A stretch of DNA of 64,000 nucleotides, from contig NZ_JAGE01000001.1 of the NCBI RefSeq assembly GCF_000526495.1, positions 3,521,001-3,585,000 on the forward strand, in the 5' to 3' direction. Position 1 is the first letter of the stretch; each line of letters starts with the position of its first letter. A program made the translations under genes and the position numbers. The notes under the pieces were generated by a model that was not told the origin of the DNA, did not search any database, and worked only from the letters and a program-made list of their open reading frames with translations. The stretch is from Ruminiclostridium josui JCM 17888. GTDB taxonomy: Bacteria; Bacillota; Clostridia; Acetivibrionales; DSM-1351. Shown here in pieces: positions 26,721-35,679 of the stretch.

Positions 26721-27962
26721 ATGGATAAAAGATTTATAAGTAAAAGAACAATTTTAATACCGATGTTGACACTGGTTATTTTGGTAAGCCAGCTCACTAG
26801 TGCATTTGCTATATCTTCTACGGAGTTAACCAATTTGGTAAACGAAAGTAATACTGTCGCAGTTGAGATCTATGAACCAGTACTTTCGCAGAAAGTATTT
26901 GAAAACTTTAGTGATGTACCTGCAAACGCTTGGTACTTTAAAGATGTGCATGAAGCTCGTAGGTTAGGAATCATTGCTGGTGTAGGCAATAATAAGTTCG
27001 CTCCTCATGAGGATATCACATATGCACAGTATTTGAAGATTATTTCAGCGATACTAGATGAAAGTATCAACAATAAACCGGATTCAATTCCATGGTATGA
27101 TAAATTTATTGAGTCTTGTAGGGTTTTGGGAGCAGTTGATAAAAACGAGGTTGTTCCAGCGACTATAGCAATACCACGTGAATTAATGATTAAATACACC
27201 TGTAAAGCATTATCGATTCAGCCTTTCGAGGGCAATGAGATAGTATTTGGTGATGTAAAACCAGAGGATGCAGCATGGATAAATGCAGCCTATAATGAAT
27301 ATCTAACAGAAGGTAGTGGACGTTTACCGAACGGTTCAAAGAAATTTGGAATTGGTGAATATGCCACACGTGCTCAGCTTGCTACGATGGCATTAAGAAT
27401 AAAAGCATATCATGAGAATCCAACTCAATATAAAGAGCAAGCAGCAGAAGCAAGGGAAGAAGCGGACAAGAAATGGGAGGCAGAAAACGAAGCTAAAATT
27501 GATGCAGCGGGTGTAGCCAGAGCGGAAGAAGTATTCAATAATAGTCCGATTTATAATAAGAAAACGAATCATGGATTGAAATTTGGGAACACTGGTTATA
27601 CCCTAACGGATGCATCCCTATTTGCCGCTAACTTCTTGAATATTTTCCTTAACTATGATGCTACAAATGTAGAGAGCATGGATAAATGGGAAGCTGAACT
27701 TGTTAAATATGTCACAACTGGCAGCGCAGAGGATATGGCAGAAGTAAAACAGATAGCAATAGAAAAAAAGGATAAATGCAAAGCAGACCTTTTTCTTAGT
27801 GCAGATAGGATTGAGATAATTGACGGAAGGTTTCATGTTCACGCAGTATTCTATGATTACGAGACAAATAAAGTGTATAAAGTTTATTTGAGAATCGGTG
27901 CTCATAATGTTAATAAAAATGACATTGCGATAGACAGATGGGAATTTGACGTGGTGGAATAG
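26721..27962 (+). CDS. Exported SLH protein, paralogue of the one at 9605
   Basis: 413 residues. Signal peptide 1-29, then three SLH repeats (about 60-112, 125-168 and 174-228) nearly the same in layout as those at 9605: both contain EDITYAQYL and IPRE.MIKYTCKAL. After an Ala/Glu-rich linker the C-terminal domain (260-413) differs completely from the paralogue, so the pair share a wall-binding half and carry different heads. GGGAGGT precedes the ATG. The next gene follows 13 nt later. Confidence 0.85.
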   Translation: MDKRFISKRTILIPMLTLVILVSQLTSAFAISSTELTNLVNESNTVAVEIYEPVLSQKVFENFSDVPANAWYFKDVHEARRLGIIAGVGNNKFAPHEDITYAQYLKIISAILDESINNKPDSIPWYDKFIESCRVLGAVDKNEVVPATIAIPRELMIKYTCKALSIQPFEGNEIVFGDVKPEDAAWINAAYNEYLTEGSGRLPNGSKKFGIGEYATRAQLATMALRIKAYHENPTQYKEQAAEAREEADKKWEAENEAKIDAAGVARAEEVFNNSPIYNKKTNHGLKFGNTGYTLTDASLFAANFLNIFLNYDATNVESMDKWEAELVKYVTTGSAEDMAEVKQIAIEKKDKCKADLFLSADRIEIIDGRFHVHAVFYDYETNKVYKVYLRIGAHNVNKNDIAIDRWEFDVVE

Positions 27963-27975
27963 GGGGTAAAATAAC

Positions 27976-30636
27976 ATGAAAAAACTAAAGAGGCTTATAG
28001 CCTTTATATTATTGATGTCAATTTTAGGCAGCACGAGTTTCGTAATGGCAGTTCCTGATGACAAAGGTGATACTGGTTCTGGTAACGGAGCCTCTTACAA
28101 TCAACAAACAGGCGAAGCATCCATAGTTACAGACGAAAAAGATGGAGAGATTAAAACGACCGGTGCTTCAATTGACAAATGGCGTGTAAAAACTCCAGCT
28201 AGCTGGCCGGAATTATTGGGTAGCTATTGGGGGTTCACTCCAACACAATATGTATTGGAACATAACAATATATTATATGATGCAGGTTTATATAATGAAA
28301 GAGATTGGTCTTCTGGAGCAGTAAACGGTACTGTTACACATAGTAAAGAACAGATTGAAGAGTTGGTAAATAATGCTGTAACCTTCGGGGGTATGATAAC
28401 TGGAGTATCTAAAGATAAAATACTTGATGAAGGATTTACAATACATATATACGCATGTGTATTTGCTATAAAGCCGGGACACGCGTTTGAGGATACATAC
28501 ATAGAACTATTCCTAGTCAAGTATGATAAGAATATGATGACATTCAAAAATGGAGTTGACGGTTTTAGAACTTGGATAGCAAATGTTGTAGATAGATGTG
28601 CAGCTAACTTGGGGGTAACTAATGAAGGATATGCTTACTATAATGTTCCACCGAGAGTTGCTCTTGCCCCTGTAGGAAACAACTCAAATATAACAGGAGA
28701 TTTAATACTATCTGAAAAGAGAATAACAAAAGCATATGACTTAACTTCATTTGGAAGTTTAACGGATTTTGGATTTAGTTATTCATCAACGGGTTCACAT
28801 TCACATAGGGTTGATTTTAGGAATAAGAACGGAACACCATTAGACACTACAGATGATTTTGATGATTATTACTATGATGATTACGATAGAAGTACACCCG
28901 TAGATAGCTCTTATAAATATGTAGTACAGGCAAGTAATAGTTTAAATACAAATGCTATCACGACTTTAGGTGGATTTGTTCCTAAGTATGTTAACAATAC
29001 TAAAACTGGTACAGCTAGTTGGAGCGGGGGTAGCAGTACACTTACTCCTAATTTGCAATTCTCAGTATGGAGAGCAAATGATTTACCAACTTTAGCATCT
29101 TACAAGGAAAATGTAAATAACCCTTTGGTAAAAGATTTAGGATTGCCGATTGGGAAAACACCTCAAAAGCCAAGAAATACAACAGGTGGTTATAAAGAGA
29201 ATATAAGCATTCAGTTAAGACAGTCAAATGATGATGGCGCGGACTATTCAACAACATTTACAGACGGTGATGATTCTGCAACACAAATTCACTCTACGGT
29301 AGATACAGCTGATTACAATGCAATTTTAGGGGTGCAATCTTTTATAGGTGTAGCTAATAAAGGTGATAATGGATCAACATTCTCATCTAGCAGTTTTGTA
29401 ATCAATGGAATAAGGTTTAACACGGCTAGAGGGTATGCTGTTCCTAGTGGGAATTTAATTAAATTCTATCCCTATGTACAAATGGCATATGATTTACCTG
29501 GTAATACGGCATCCATACCAGTAAATGTATTGGCTGGGTATGAGTCTACTATAAAACCAGTGGATTATATCGAGGTAGGCTGGACAAATACTAATACTAC
29601 AAATTCGTTAACATTAAATTCTAATCAATGGAGTACTCATGCAAGAGCAGTAAGCAAGTGGGGAAAAAACAGTGTATTACCGGGTGGAGCAATATATACT
29701 TTGGATACAAAGGCAAATGCAAGTAAAGTTGGAGTGACAACGTGGCAGACATATATTCCCAATGATTTATTGGGTGCGCTAACAGCAGGGGATAGTTATT
29801 TTAGTTTAGATGCAGCTATAGCAAGGGATAATGACATAAATAATCAAATTAAAGCATCTATTGAAGCATTAGATGTGGTGCAATATATTGATAAAGACCC
29901 AACAAAATCAAATGCATTTAGTGGAATAAAATTAAATGCAGCTGGTGGTCAAGATGTATATGGCAATAAAACATCAAGCGACCCTAAATATTGGTTAAAA
30001 CGTGGAACGGCAGCTAATAGTAATTATGCAAACGAGGCAGACTTAGATATAATCAATGAGAGTGGTAAGACGAGGACGTATTATAAAGTAGAATCAGACA
30101 TAAATGGGAATGTAGCAATCAGTAAATGTACCGATGGGGTCAATTGGATTATATTAGAAACACTATCAAAGACTCAAACCGCAGCTAACATCACTAAAGT
30201 AGAGGTAAATGAGTTAGATAACAGGACAAAACTAATAACAAACTTTATATCTGCTATTGATAGAAATAAGGGTAGTGATAAGACAATAAATTCCTATGTA
30301 GTGTCTGGAGACGATAAATGGTACAATGAAGCATGGGAAGGCGTGATAGTTATGAAAACAGATACTGTATATACAGTCGGTTTTAATAAGCCCGTTACAC
30401 GTTCAGTTGCTCTTGATCCAAAACTTACGCCTCCTAAAGATTCAGCTAGTGATGTGTTTATGAAGGCATATTTAAGCCAGTTCAGGCTAAATGATAAACC
30501 TACTATACATAGTGGCAAGGTTTCGGGTTTTGTGGCAAGGCATAATGAAGTGGACATTGTAATGCCAGAAATGCAGAACATGTACGTTTCAAGAACATTC
30601 TACATTCCAAATGCCACTGTAATGGATTTACACTAA
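27976..30636 (+). CDS. Large exported protein of unknown family
   Basis: 886 residues. Signal peptide 1-26 (KKLKRLIAFILLMSILGS, then FVMA), no transmembrane anchor or sorting signal. The mature part is rich in Ser, Thr, Asn, Asp and Tyr with beta-type patterning, and has an Asp/Tyr-rich patch near 295-312. I recognise no domain. GGGGG precedes the ATG and it is the last gene of the exported set, closed by a terminator. It may be held at the surface by the SLH partner encoded just before. Confidence 0.7.
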   Translation: MKKLKRLIAFILLMSILGSTSFVMAVPDDKGDTGSGNGASYNQQTGEASIVTDEKDGEIKTTGASIDKWRVKTPASWPELLGSYWGFTPTQYVLEHNNILYDAGLYNERDWSSGAVNGTVTHSKEQIEELVNNAVTFGGMITGVSKDKILDEGFTIHIYACVFAIKPGHAFEDTYIELFLVKYDKNMMTFKNGVDGFRTWIANVVDRCAANLGVTNEGYAYYNVPPRVALAPVGNNSNITGDLILSEKRITKAYDLTSFGSLTDFGFSYSSTGSHSHRVDFRNKNGTPLDTTDDFDDYYYDDYDRSTPVDSSYKYVVQASNSLNTNAITTLGGFVPKYVNNTKTGTASWSGGSSTLTPNLQFSVWRANDLPTLASYKENVNNPLVKDLGLPIGKTPQKPRNTTGGYKENISIQLRQSNDDGADYSTTFTDGDDSATQIHSTVDTADYNAILGVQSFIGVANKGDNGSTFSSSSFVINGIRFNTARGYAVPSGNLIKFYPYVQMAYDLPGNTASIPVNVLAGYESTIKPVDYIEVGWTNTNTTNSLTLNSNQWSTHARAVSKWGKNSVLPGGAIYTLDTKANASKVGVTTWQTYIPNDLLGALTAGDSYFSLDAAIARDNDINNQIKASIEALDVVQYIDKDPTKSNAFSGIKLNAAGGQDVYGNKTSSDPKYWLKRGTAANSNYANEADLDIINESGKTRTYYKVESDINGNVAISKCTDGVNWIILETLSKTQTAANITKVEVNELDNRTKLITNFISAIDRNKGSDKTINSYVVSGDDKWYNEAWEGVIVMKTDTVYTVGFNKPVTRSVALDPKLTPPKDSASDVFMKAYLSQFRLNDKPTIHSGKVSGFVARHNEVDIVMPEMQNMYVSRTFYIPNATVMDLH

Positions 30637-30981
30637 ACAAATATTGAACATAGAGAGTGCCGCTATAATGCGGCATTTTCTATGCTCAGGGTTAAATTAA
30701 GGTTAATATCAGATAAGTATAAATTTGTTGGTCATTGACCTATAAGCGTTGATTATAAAAAATAAAATTTTCTATAATGCAAATAAACTTAAAAAGTATG
30801 TATAAAGTTTGGGATACATTATGAATTCCAATAGGTTGTTCAGTTATGGATTTTTAAGATGCTGAAAGATGAATTCCAGCAAAATGGGAGTATTTCAATC
30901 AAATCTGATTATGTCATAACTATTAAAAAATCTCATATGAACATTAGAAAAAACTCATGACTGAAATAAATATTGGGGTGA
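30637..30981. other. Intergenic, AT-rich
   Basis: Apart from the terminator at 30650-30683 I see nothing supported in this stretch. Confidence 0.5.
30650..30683 (+). terminator. Terminator
   Basis: ATAGAGAGTGCCGC pairs with GCGGCATTTTCTAT. Confidence 0.8.
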
Positions 30982-31269
30982 ATGAATATGATGAAAAATT
31001 TGGAATCAATAAATATTTCGGTTACGAGAGAACATTATAGAATATGGTGCGATTGCAGGATAATTACTGATTATAGCCAACATAATGCTCAATATACTAG
31101 AAAACAGATTATAAAGGACATCAAAAATGAAATAATAGCTCTTCCGGTAACATGTGAGGTCTCTGCAATAAAGGTAGACATTGAAATAATAAAGAATATT
31201 GTAAAGGTTAATGTATTTCCAAAAGATGACGAGTTCATCATTCAGATAATATATAAAGCTAACGATTAA
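30982..31269 (+). CDS. Hypothetical small protein
   Basis: 95 residues, starting at ATG 30982 or 30988 after GGGGTG. Alternating hydrophobic strands and a central basic helix suggest an alpha/beta fold. No family recognised. A good terminator follows and the IS21 element begins 205 nt downstream. Confidence 0.55.
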   Translation: MNMMKNLESINISVTREHYRIWCDCRIITDYSQHNAQYTRKQIIKDIKNEIIALPVTCEVSAIKVDIEIIKNIVKVNVFPKDDEFIIQIIYKAND

Positions 31270-31295
31270 TGAAGGTTTATAGTGTAGGCACATTG

Positions 31296-31328
31296 GGGGT
31301 AAGTAAGTACGCTTGCCCCTATTTTTTT
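31296..31328 (+). terminator. Terminator
   Basis: GGGGTAAG pairs with CTTGCCCC, followed by a run of seven T. Confidence 0.8.
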
Positions 31329-31589
31329 ATGCTTATTGTCAATTGACATAGCAATAGGACATAAACTATCTATTAAAAATTAGTAGGTCTTGTAAAGCAG
31401 AAGAGTAATTTGGAAAATTAATTGCAACAATTGGGGTGTCTAAGTAAGGTTAGTGTTTAGTGTAATCTGAAAGTGTAACAAAGTGCAGCCAAAAAGTGTA
31501 ACGGTCTGCGATGTAAAAGTCCATTGTAACACCCTTCAATTTGAGTTATCCTTTAGTTTGTCTGACGAACTGAAGGAGGTACAGAAAGG

Positions 31590-33101
31590 ATGTTATCAAT
31601 GGACGATATAAAGTATATCAGAAGAATGCATGATGTGGAAGGGTGTTCAATCCGTGAAATCATGCGACGCTCCGGTTACCATTACGAAACCGTTAAGAAA
31701 TATTTGGATATGAAGGATTTCAACAATCCAACACTACTACCTAAAGAAGTTCCATCCCTGCTTGATCCACTTAAGCCAATAATAGATGAATGGCTTGAGA
31801 ACGATCTTAAAGCACCCCGTAAACAGCGACATACTGCAAAACGCGTTTATGAACGTCTGCTAAATGAATATCCGGGTCAGCTTGAAGTTAAGCTCAGGAC
31901 CGTCCAATATTATGTATCAAAGAAGAAGAAAGAGCTGTACGCAGAAAAGTCTAAGGGGTACATCCCTTTGGAACACCCTGCCGGTGAGGCACAGGTAGAT
32001 TTCTGTCAGTTCTTCTACTATGATAACTCCAATACTTTGAAAGAAGGTCGGAAGCTGACAGTTTCCTTTCCACAAAGCAACGGAGCATATTGCCAAGCAT
32101 TCCGGGGTGAGAACCAGGAATGTCTGTTGCAAGGGCTAAAAAATATCATGAAGCATATGAACAAGGTTCCATTCCGTATGGTATTCGATAATCTATCAGC
32201 AGCTGTTGCCCATATCGGCAGCGGTAAGGACAGAATTTTAACTGAAGGCTTCAAGCGGTTTGTTGAACACTACGGTATTGAACCAGTTTTCTGCAATGCT
32301 TCTGCTGGCTGGGAAAAGGGCAATGTTGAAAACAAAGTAGGTTATGAACGCAGGAATATGTTTGTTCCAGTCCCCACAATACTGGACTTTGACCAGTTCA
32401 ACAGAAAGCTCCTTAAATGCTGTGAAAGGGATATGCAGCGGGAGCATTACCGTAAGGGACATCTGATTGCAGACCTGTTTGAAGCAGACAGACAAGCTAT
32501 GCTGCCTATGAATCCGATTGATTTTAAAGTATCCAGATTCCAAGCTGCAAAGGCCGATAAATATGGAAAGGTAATGTTTGAAACCAATCTATATTCATCA
32601 TCACCAAAGCTGGCACAAGAACATGTATACCTTGAAATTACAAGTGATAGCGTCACAATAATGGATATTAAGTACAATCCCGTTGTCACCCATTGCAGAC
32701 TATATGAGAAGGATGGGGAGTCAATGGATTGGCTACCATATATATCATTAATGGCTAAACGCCCCAATGCAATTAAATATACAGGCTTTTATCAGGAACT
32801 ACCCGAGATATGGCAGAACTACCTGGCAGAGCTGTCACCAGAGAAGAAGAGGGAAGCCCTCCTTACTCTAAATACAATGCTTCAGAAGCATGATATTGCA
32901 GCTGCAGCAAATGCACTTGAAGTTGCACTGGATAGTGGAGTAAAAGACTCTGACAGCATACTGGCAAGCTATTACAGACTGACAAACAAAGTGCAGCAGT
33001 TGCAACCGATGCAGTTCACAAATCCATACATAAAAGTACCATCCTTCAAAACAGATAACTCAAGATATGATAGTCTGTTTGGAAAGGAAGTGAGCCAATG
33101 A
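31590..33101 (+). CDS. istA: IS21-family transposase IstA
   Basis: 503 residues. An N-terminal helix-turn-helix (CSIREIMRRSGYHYETVKKYL) is followed by an rve-type DDE integrase core (AQVDFCQF for the first Asp, MVFDNLSAAV for the second, and the Glu in the GWEKGNVENKVGYERR region) and a C-terminal mu-transposase-like beta barrel. The length fits the family. The ATG is preceded by GAAGGAGG, and the stop overlaps the istB start (ATGA), as usual in IS21. Confidence 0.93.
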   Translation: MLSMDDIKYIRRMHDVEGCSIREIMRRSGYHYETVKKYLDMKDFNNPTLLPKEVPSLLDPLKPIIDEWLENDLKAPRKQRHTAKRVYERLLNEYPGQLEVKLRTVQYYVSKKKKELYAEKSKGYIPLEHPAGEAQVDFCQFFYYDNSNTLKEGRKLTVSFPQSNGAYCQAFRGENQECLLQGLKNIMKHMNKVPFRMVFDNLSAAVAHIGSGKDRILTEGFKRFVEHYGIEPVFCNASAGWEKGNVENKVGYERRNMFVPVPTILDFDQFNRKLLKCCERDMQREHYRKGHLIADLFEADRQAMLPMNPIDFKVSRFQAAKADKYGKVMFETNLYSSSPKLAQEHVYLEITSDSVTIMDIKYNPVVTHCRLYEKDGESMDWLPYISLMAKRPNAIKYTGFYQELPEIWQNYLAELSPEKKREALLTLNTMLQKHDIAAAANALEVALDSGVKDSDSILASYYRLTNKVQQLQPMQFTNPYIKVPSFKTDNSRYDSLFGKEVSQ

Positions 33102-33829
33102 AGGAACAACTGCTTGAATGCTGCAAACAGCTTAGGCTTAGTGCACGGTTTGCAGAAAATGCAATAAATGCAAACGGTGCAACGAATCAGGAATATATGC
33201 TTGAGGTCTTAAAAGCCGAAATCATATATCGGAATACCAAACGCCGGAACCTATATTTAAAGAAAGCCGGTTTTGATAACATTAAAACTTTTAACGGCTA
33301 TGATTTTGAAGATATTACGCTACCTTCAGGCGTAACGATTGATTTATTGAAACAGGCTGAATTCCTGTCACGTCAGGAAAATTTAATTCTTTATGGCAGG
33401 AACGGAGCCGGCAAAAGTCACATGGCAACAGCAATCGGTGTAGAAGCCTGTATGCAAGGCAAACATGTCCGATTCTACAAAACTGCTGCATTGGTCAATG
33501 AGTTATTAGCAGCAAAGGCCAATGGCTCACTGGTACAGATGCTAAAGAAGCTCAGTAAACTTGACCTTTTAATCTGTGACGAATGGGGTTACATCCCCTT
33601 CGATGCAGAGGGCTCTCAGCTGCTGTTCCAAGTTATTGCAGACTGCTACGAAAAGCGTAGCCTGATAATCACAACAAACATTGAATTTAGCAAGTGGAAC
33701 GGAATATTTTATGATGATCAGCTTACAGCGGCCCTCATCGACAGGTTAGTCCATCACAGCCATTTGATAGTCTTTGGCCGGGACAGCTGGCGGTTAAAGC
33801 ACTCACTGATGAAACAATCTAACAACTAA
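33098..33829 (+). CDS. istB: IS21-family helper ATPase IstB
   Basis: 243 residues of the DnaA/IstB AAA+ family. Walker A is GRNGAGKSH (near residues 101-109), Walker B is LLICDEWGY, followed by the sensor TTNIEFSKW. It cooperates with IstA in target choice and stimulation of transposition. Translationally coupled to istA by a 4-nt overlap; appears intact. Confidence 0.93.
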   Translation: MKEQLLECCKQLRLSARFAENAINANGATNQEYMLEVLKAEIIYRNTKRRNLYLKKAGFDNIKTFNGYDFEDITLPSGVTIDLLKQAEFLSRQENLILYGRNGAGKSHMATAIGVEACMQGKHVRFYKTAALVNELLAAKANGSLVQMLKKLSKLDLLICDEWGYIPFDAEGSQLLFQVIADCYEKRSLIITTNIEFSKWNGIFYDDQLTAALIDRLVHHSHLIVFGRDSWRLKHSLMKQSNN

Positions 33830-33877
33830 ATACAATTTGGGGTGTTACACTTTTGCATTGCATTTCGTTACAGAAAG

Positions 33878-34991
33878 CTATTGCAATAAACAGTTAGTGA
33901 TTTAATCAAAGAAATGAATATTTTGGCATATACATGAAGGTAGTAACTTTTCAAAAATATTTGATTCGTAAATAAAAAATCAAATTTGGAAAATAAGTTG
34001 CAACATTACTAGTGTCTTGTGTAAGATGACGAAAAGATCATTTAATAATAGATCCATTTTGAATTGTAGATATATTTTAATACACATTATAGGCTAGTGG
34101 AATTTTTATTGAACTGATTAAAAGTAATGGAAATCACTGAATCAGGCAGTAAAATGTATTTTGTTAAGCGTAATAAAATGATGGACACGAAAATGTAAGA
34201 GATTAGAATGTTTTAAGAATAAAATAGCAAAAAGATTTGGACAGGTTTGATGCTAGTTAAATTAACAAAAATCAATATAGACCTGTTCGTTATTCTGAAT
34301 TTCGTTATTAGCATGAAATAAATTTTTATGTATCAAAAATAGATCATCTTGTGAAATCATGGGAAAACTCAAAATTATTCAGGATTTGTAGTTTTTTAAA
34401 TTGTTTTTGGACAATTGAAATTGAATAAAAAATGACCCAAATTATAGAAAATTATGAAGTATAGTTTTTAATAAGTGAAAAAGGGGTCAATGCATGCGTT
34501 TCCAGAAAAAAATATATAAAGATATAGAGAGAAAATAGAAATAATTGGAGATTGGAAAGAATTAAAAATAACAATATGAGAAAATATGTGGTTGACATTT
34601 CAAAACAACTTATCATATTTAGAGATAGATACTTCCAAAAAAGTGGAATGGAAATTCTCAAAGGTTTATTCAGGCATTAATTATTATTTCAAAATAGGAA
34701 ATATTTATATAAATGCAGTTACAATAACTGGGCTAGTTATATTTTTTTTATCGTAGCAAACTATATTACCAGTTTGGTGATTCATATTAGAATTTCATAC
34801 AATTTTAAACTAGTTTAAATTTATATGACCAATAAGGTTTAATTTTGTATATATCTGTATATATATGAAAGTAATTATTTCTTTTGACAAAGCTATTGAA
34901 TTTTCTAGAATTCAGCGTTAAACTCCCAAAGCTAATATTTGTAAAGAAACAAAAATGCAAATAAGCATTATGAAAAGGGAGGACGTGTGTT
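33878..34991. other. Long AT-rich noncoding region
   Basis: About 1.1 kb with no convincing gene. It holds a diverged copy (about 33983-34030) of a sequence also found left of the IS21 element (about 31408-31450), and a weak inverted repeat near 34240-34287. A minus-strand frame at 34452-34661 is low-complexity and unsupported. Confidence 0.5.
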
Positions 34992-35171
34992 GTGTCAAAA
35001 AGTCGAGTATTAACAGTTACATATTCTTATTATCCAAGCAATTCAGTGGTGCCCAACATAAAAATATTAGGGAAGTGGTTGCATGATCTCGGGTTTTCAG
35101 TTGGTGAGAAAGTAGAAATTTATAATGAGAGACCAGGTGAATTGGTAATACGAAAAATAAGTAATACTTAG
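34992..35171 (+). CDS. SymE-like toxin-type protein (59 aa)
   Basis: 59 residues from GTG 34992 with AAAAGGGAGG upstream. The run VVPNIKILGKWLHDLGFSVG, then VEIYNERPGELVIR, matches the SymE family (AbrB-like fold; P.I.L.GKWL..AGF..G..V.V...G.LVI). SymE of E. coli is a type I, SOS-linked toxin. Here no antisense RNA is evident, and function is inferred from family only. It precedes a terminator and the excisionase gene. Confidence 0.7.
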   Translation: MSKSRVLTVTYSYYPSNSVVPNIKILGKWLHDLGFSVGEKVEIYNERPGELVIRKISNT

Positions 35172-35214
35172 ATGATAAAAAAAAGCTAATGAAAATACAG
35201 GCAGTAACATTTTG

Positions 35215-35254
35215 GAATCCTTATGCATTAAGACGTATAAGGGTTCTTTTTTTT
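35215..35254 (+). terminator. Terminator
   Basis: GAATCCTTATGC pairs with GTATAAGGGTTC, followed by eight T. Confidence 0.85.
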
Positions 35255-35390
35255 ATTTAGTACGTTCTTTAACGCTGCTTTGGAATCATAAGAATTAGAA
35301 GTCACTAAAATAAATTATTTGATGAACTAACCACTTATATGTAAGCAGACAAGTAATCGGAGTTGTAAAAATTAAAAAGGAGGACTTTTT

Positions 35391-35609
35391 ATGAGTAACA
35401 GCTCTGTACCGCAAATAGCAATTAATAAACTTAATTTATCGCCAAAGGAAGCGGCTGAACTGATTGGGTGTAGTGAGTACACTATTAAAGAACTGGCACG
35501 TCAACAAAGGATTCCATCTCATAGGGTAGGTAACATGATTAAATTTACGAGGGAAGGATTGGAGACTTGGATTAAAGCACAAGAAAAAAAATCTTGGATT
35601 CGAGTGTAA
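35391..35609 (+). CDS. xis: Excisionase-type helix-turn-helix protein
   Basis: 72 residues with LSPKEAAELIGCSEYTIKEL, HRVGNMIKFTREGLETWI, the HTH_17 (excisionase-family, MerR-like winged helix) pattern. It is preceded by AAGGAGGAC and lies 70 nt before the integrase, the usual place of a recombination directionality factor. Its role in excision is inferred from this context. Confidence 0.85.
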   Translation: MSNSSVPQIAINKLNLSPKEAAELIGCSEYTIKELARQQRIPSHRVGNMIKFTREGLETWIKAQEKKSWIRV

Positions 35610-35679
35610 TTCAACTTGACGAACAAGTACTTTTCCGATAACCTCAACCACCCAAAAAGTTAAAAGGAGATGTGATGAT

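Larger units (their letters stand above)
31474..33872 (+). mobile_element. Complete IS21-family insertion sequence, 2399 bp
   Basis: Contains istA and istB in the usual order. The ends are inverted: TGTAACAAAGTGCAGCC at the left and the complement of TGTAACGAAATGCAATGC at the right, each with a second GTGTAAC box inward, as is typical for IS21 transposase sites. The flanks carry a 5-bp direct repeat GAAAG (31469-31473 and 33873-33877), which fits an IS21 target duplication. The insertion lies in noncoding DNA. Confidence 0.85.

Noticed and set aside
34452..34661. Minus-strand frame rich in Phe, Leu and Ile
   Set aside because: Low-complexity product of AT-rich DNA, no ribosome site, no domain.
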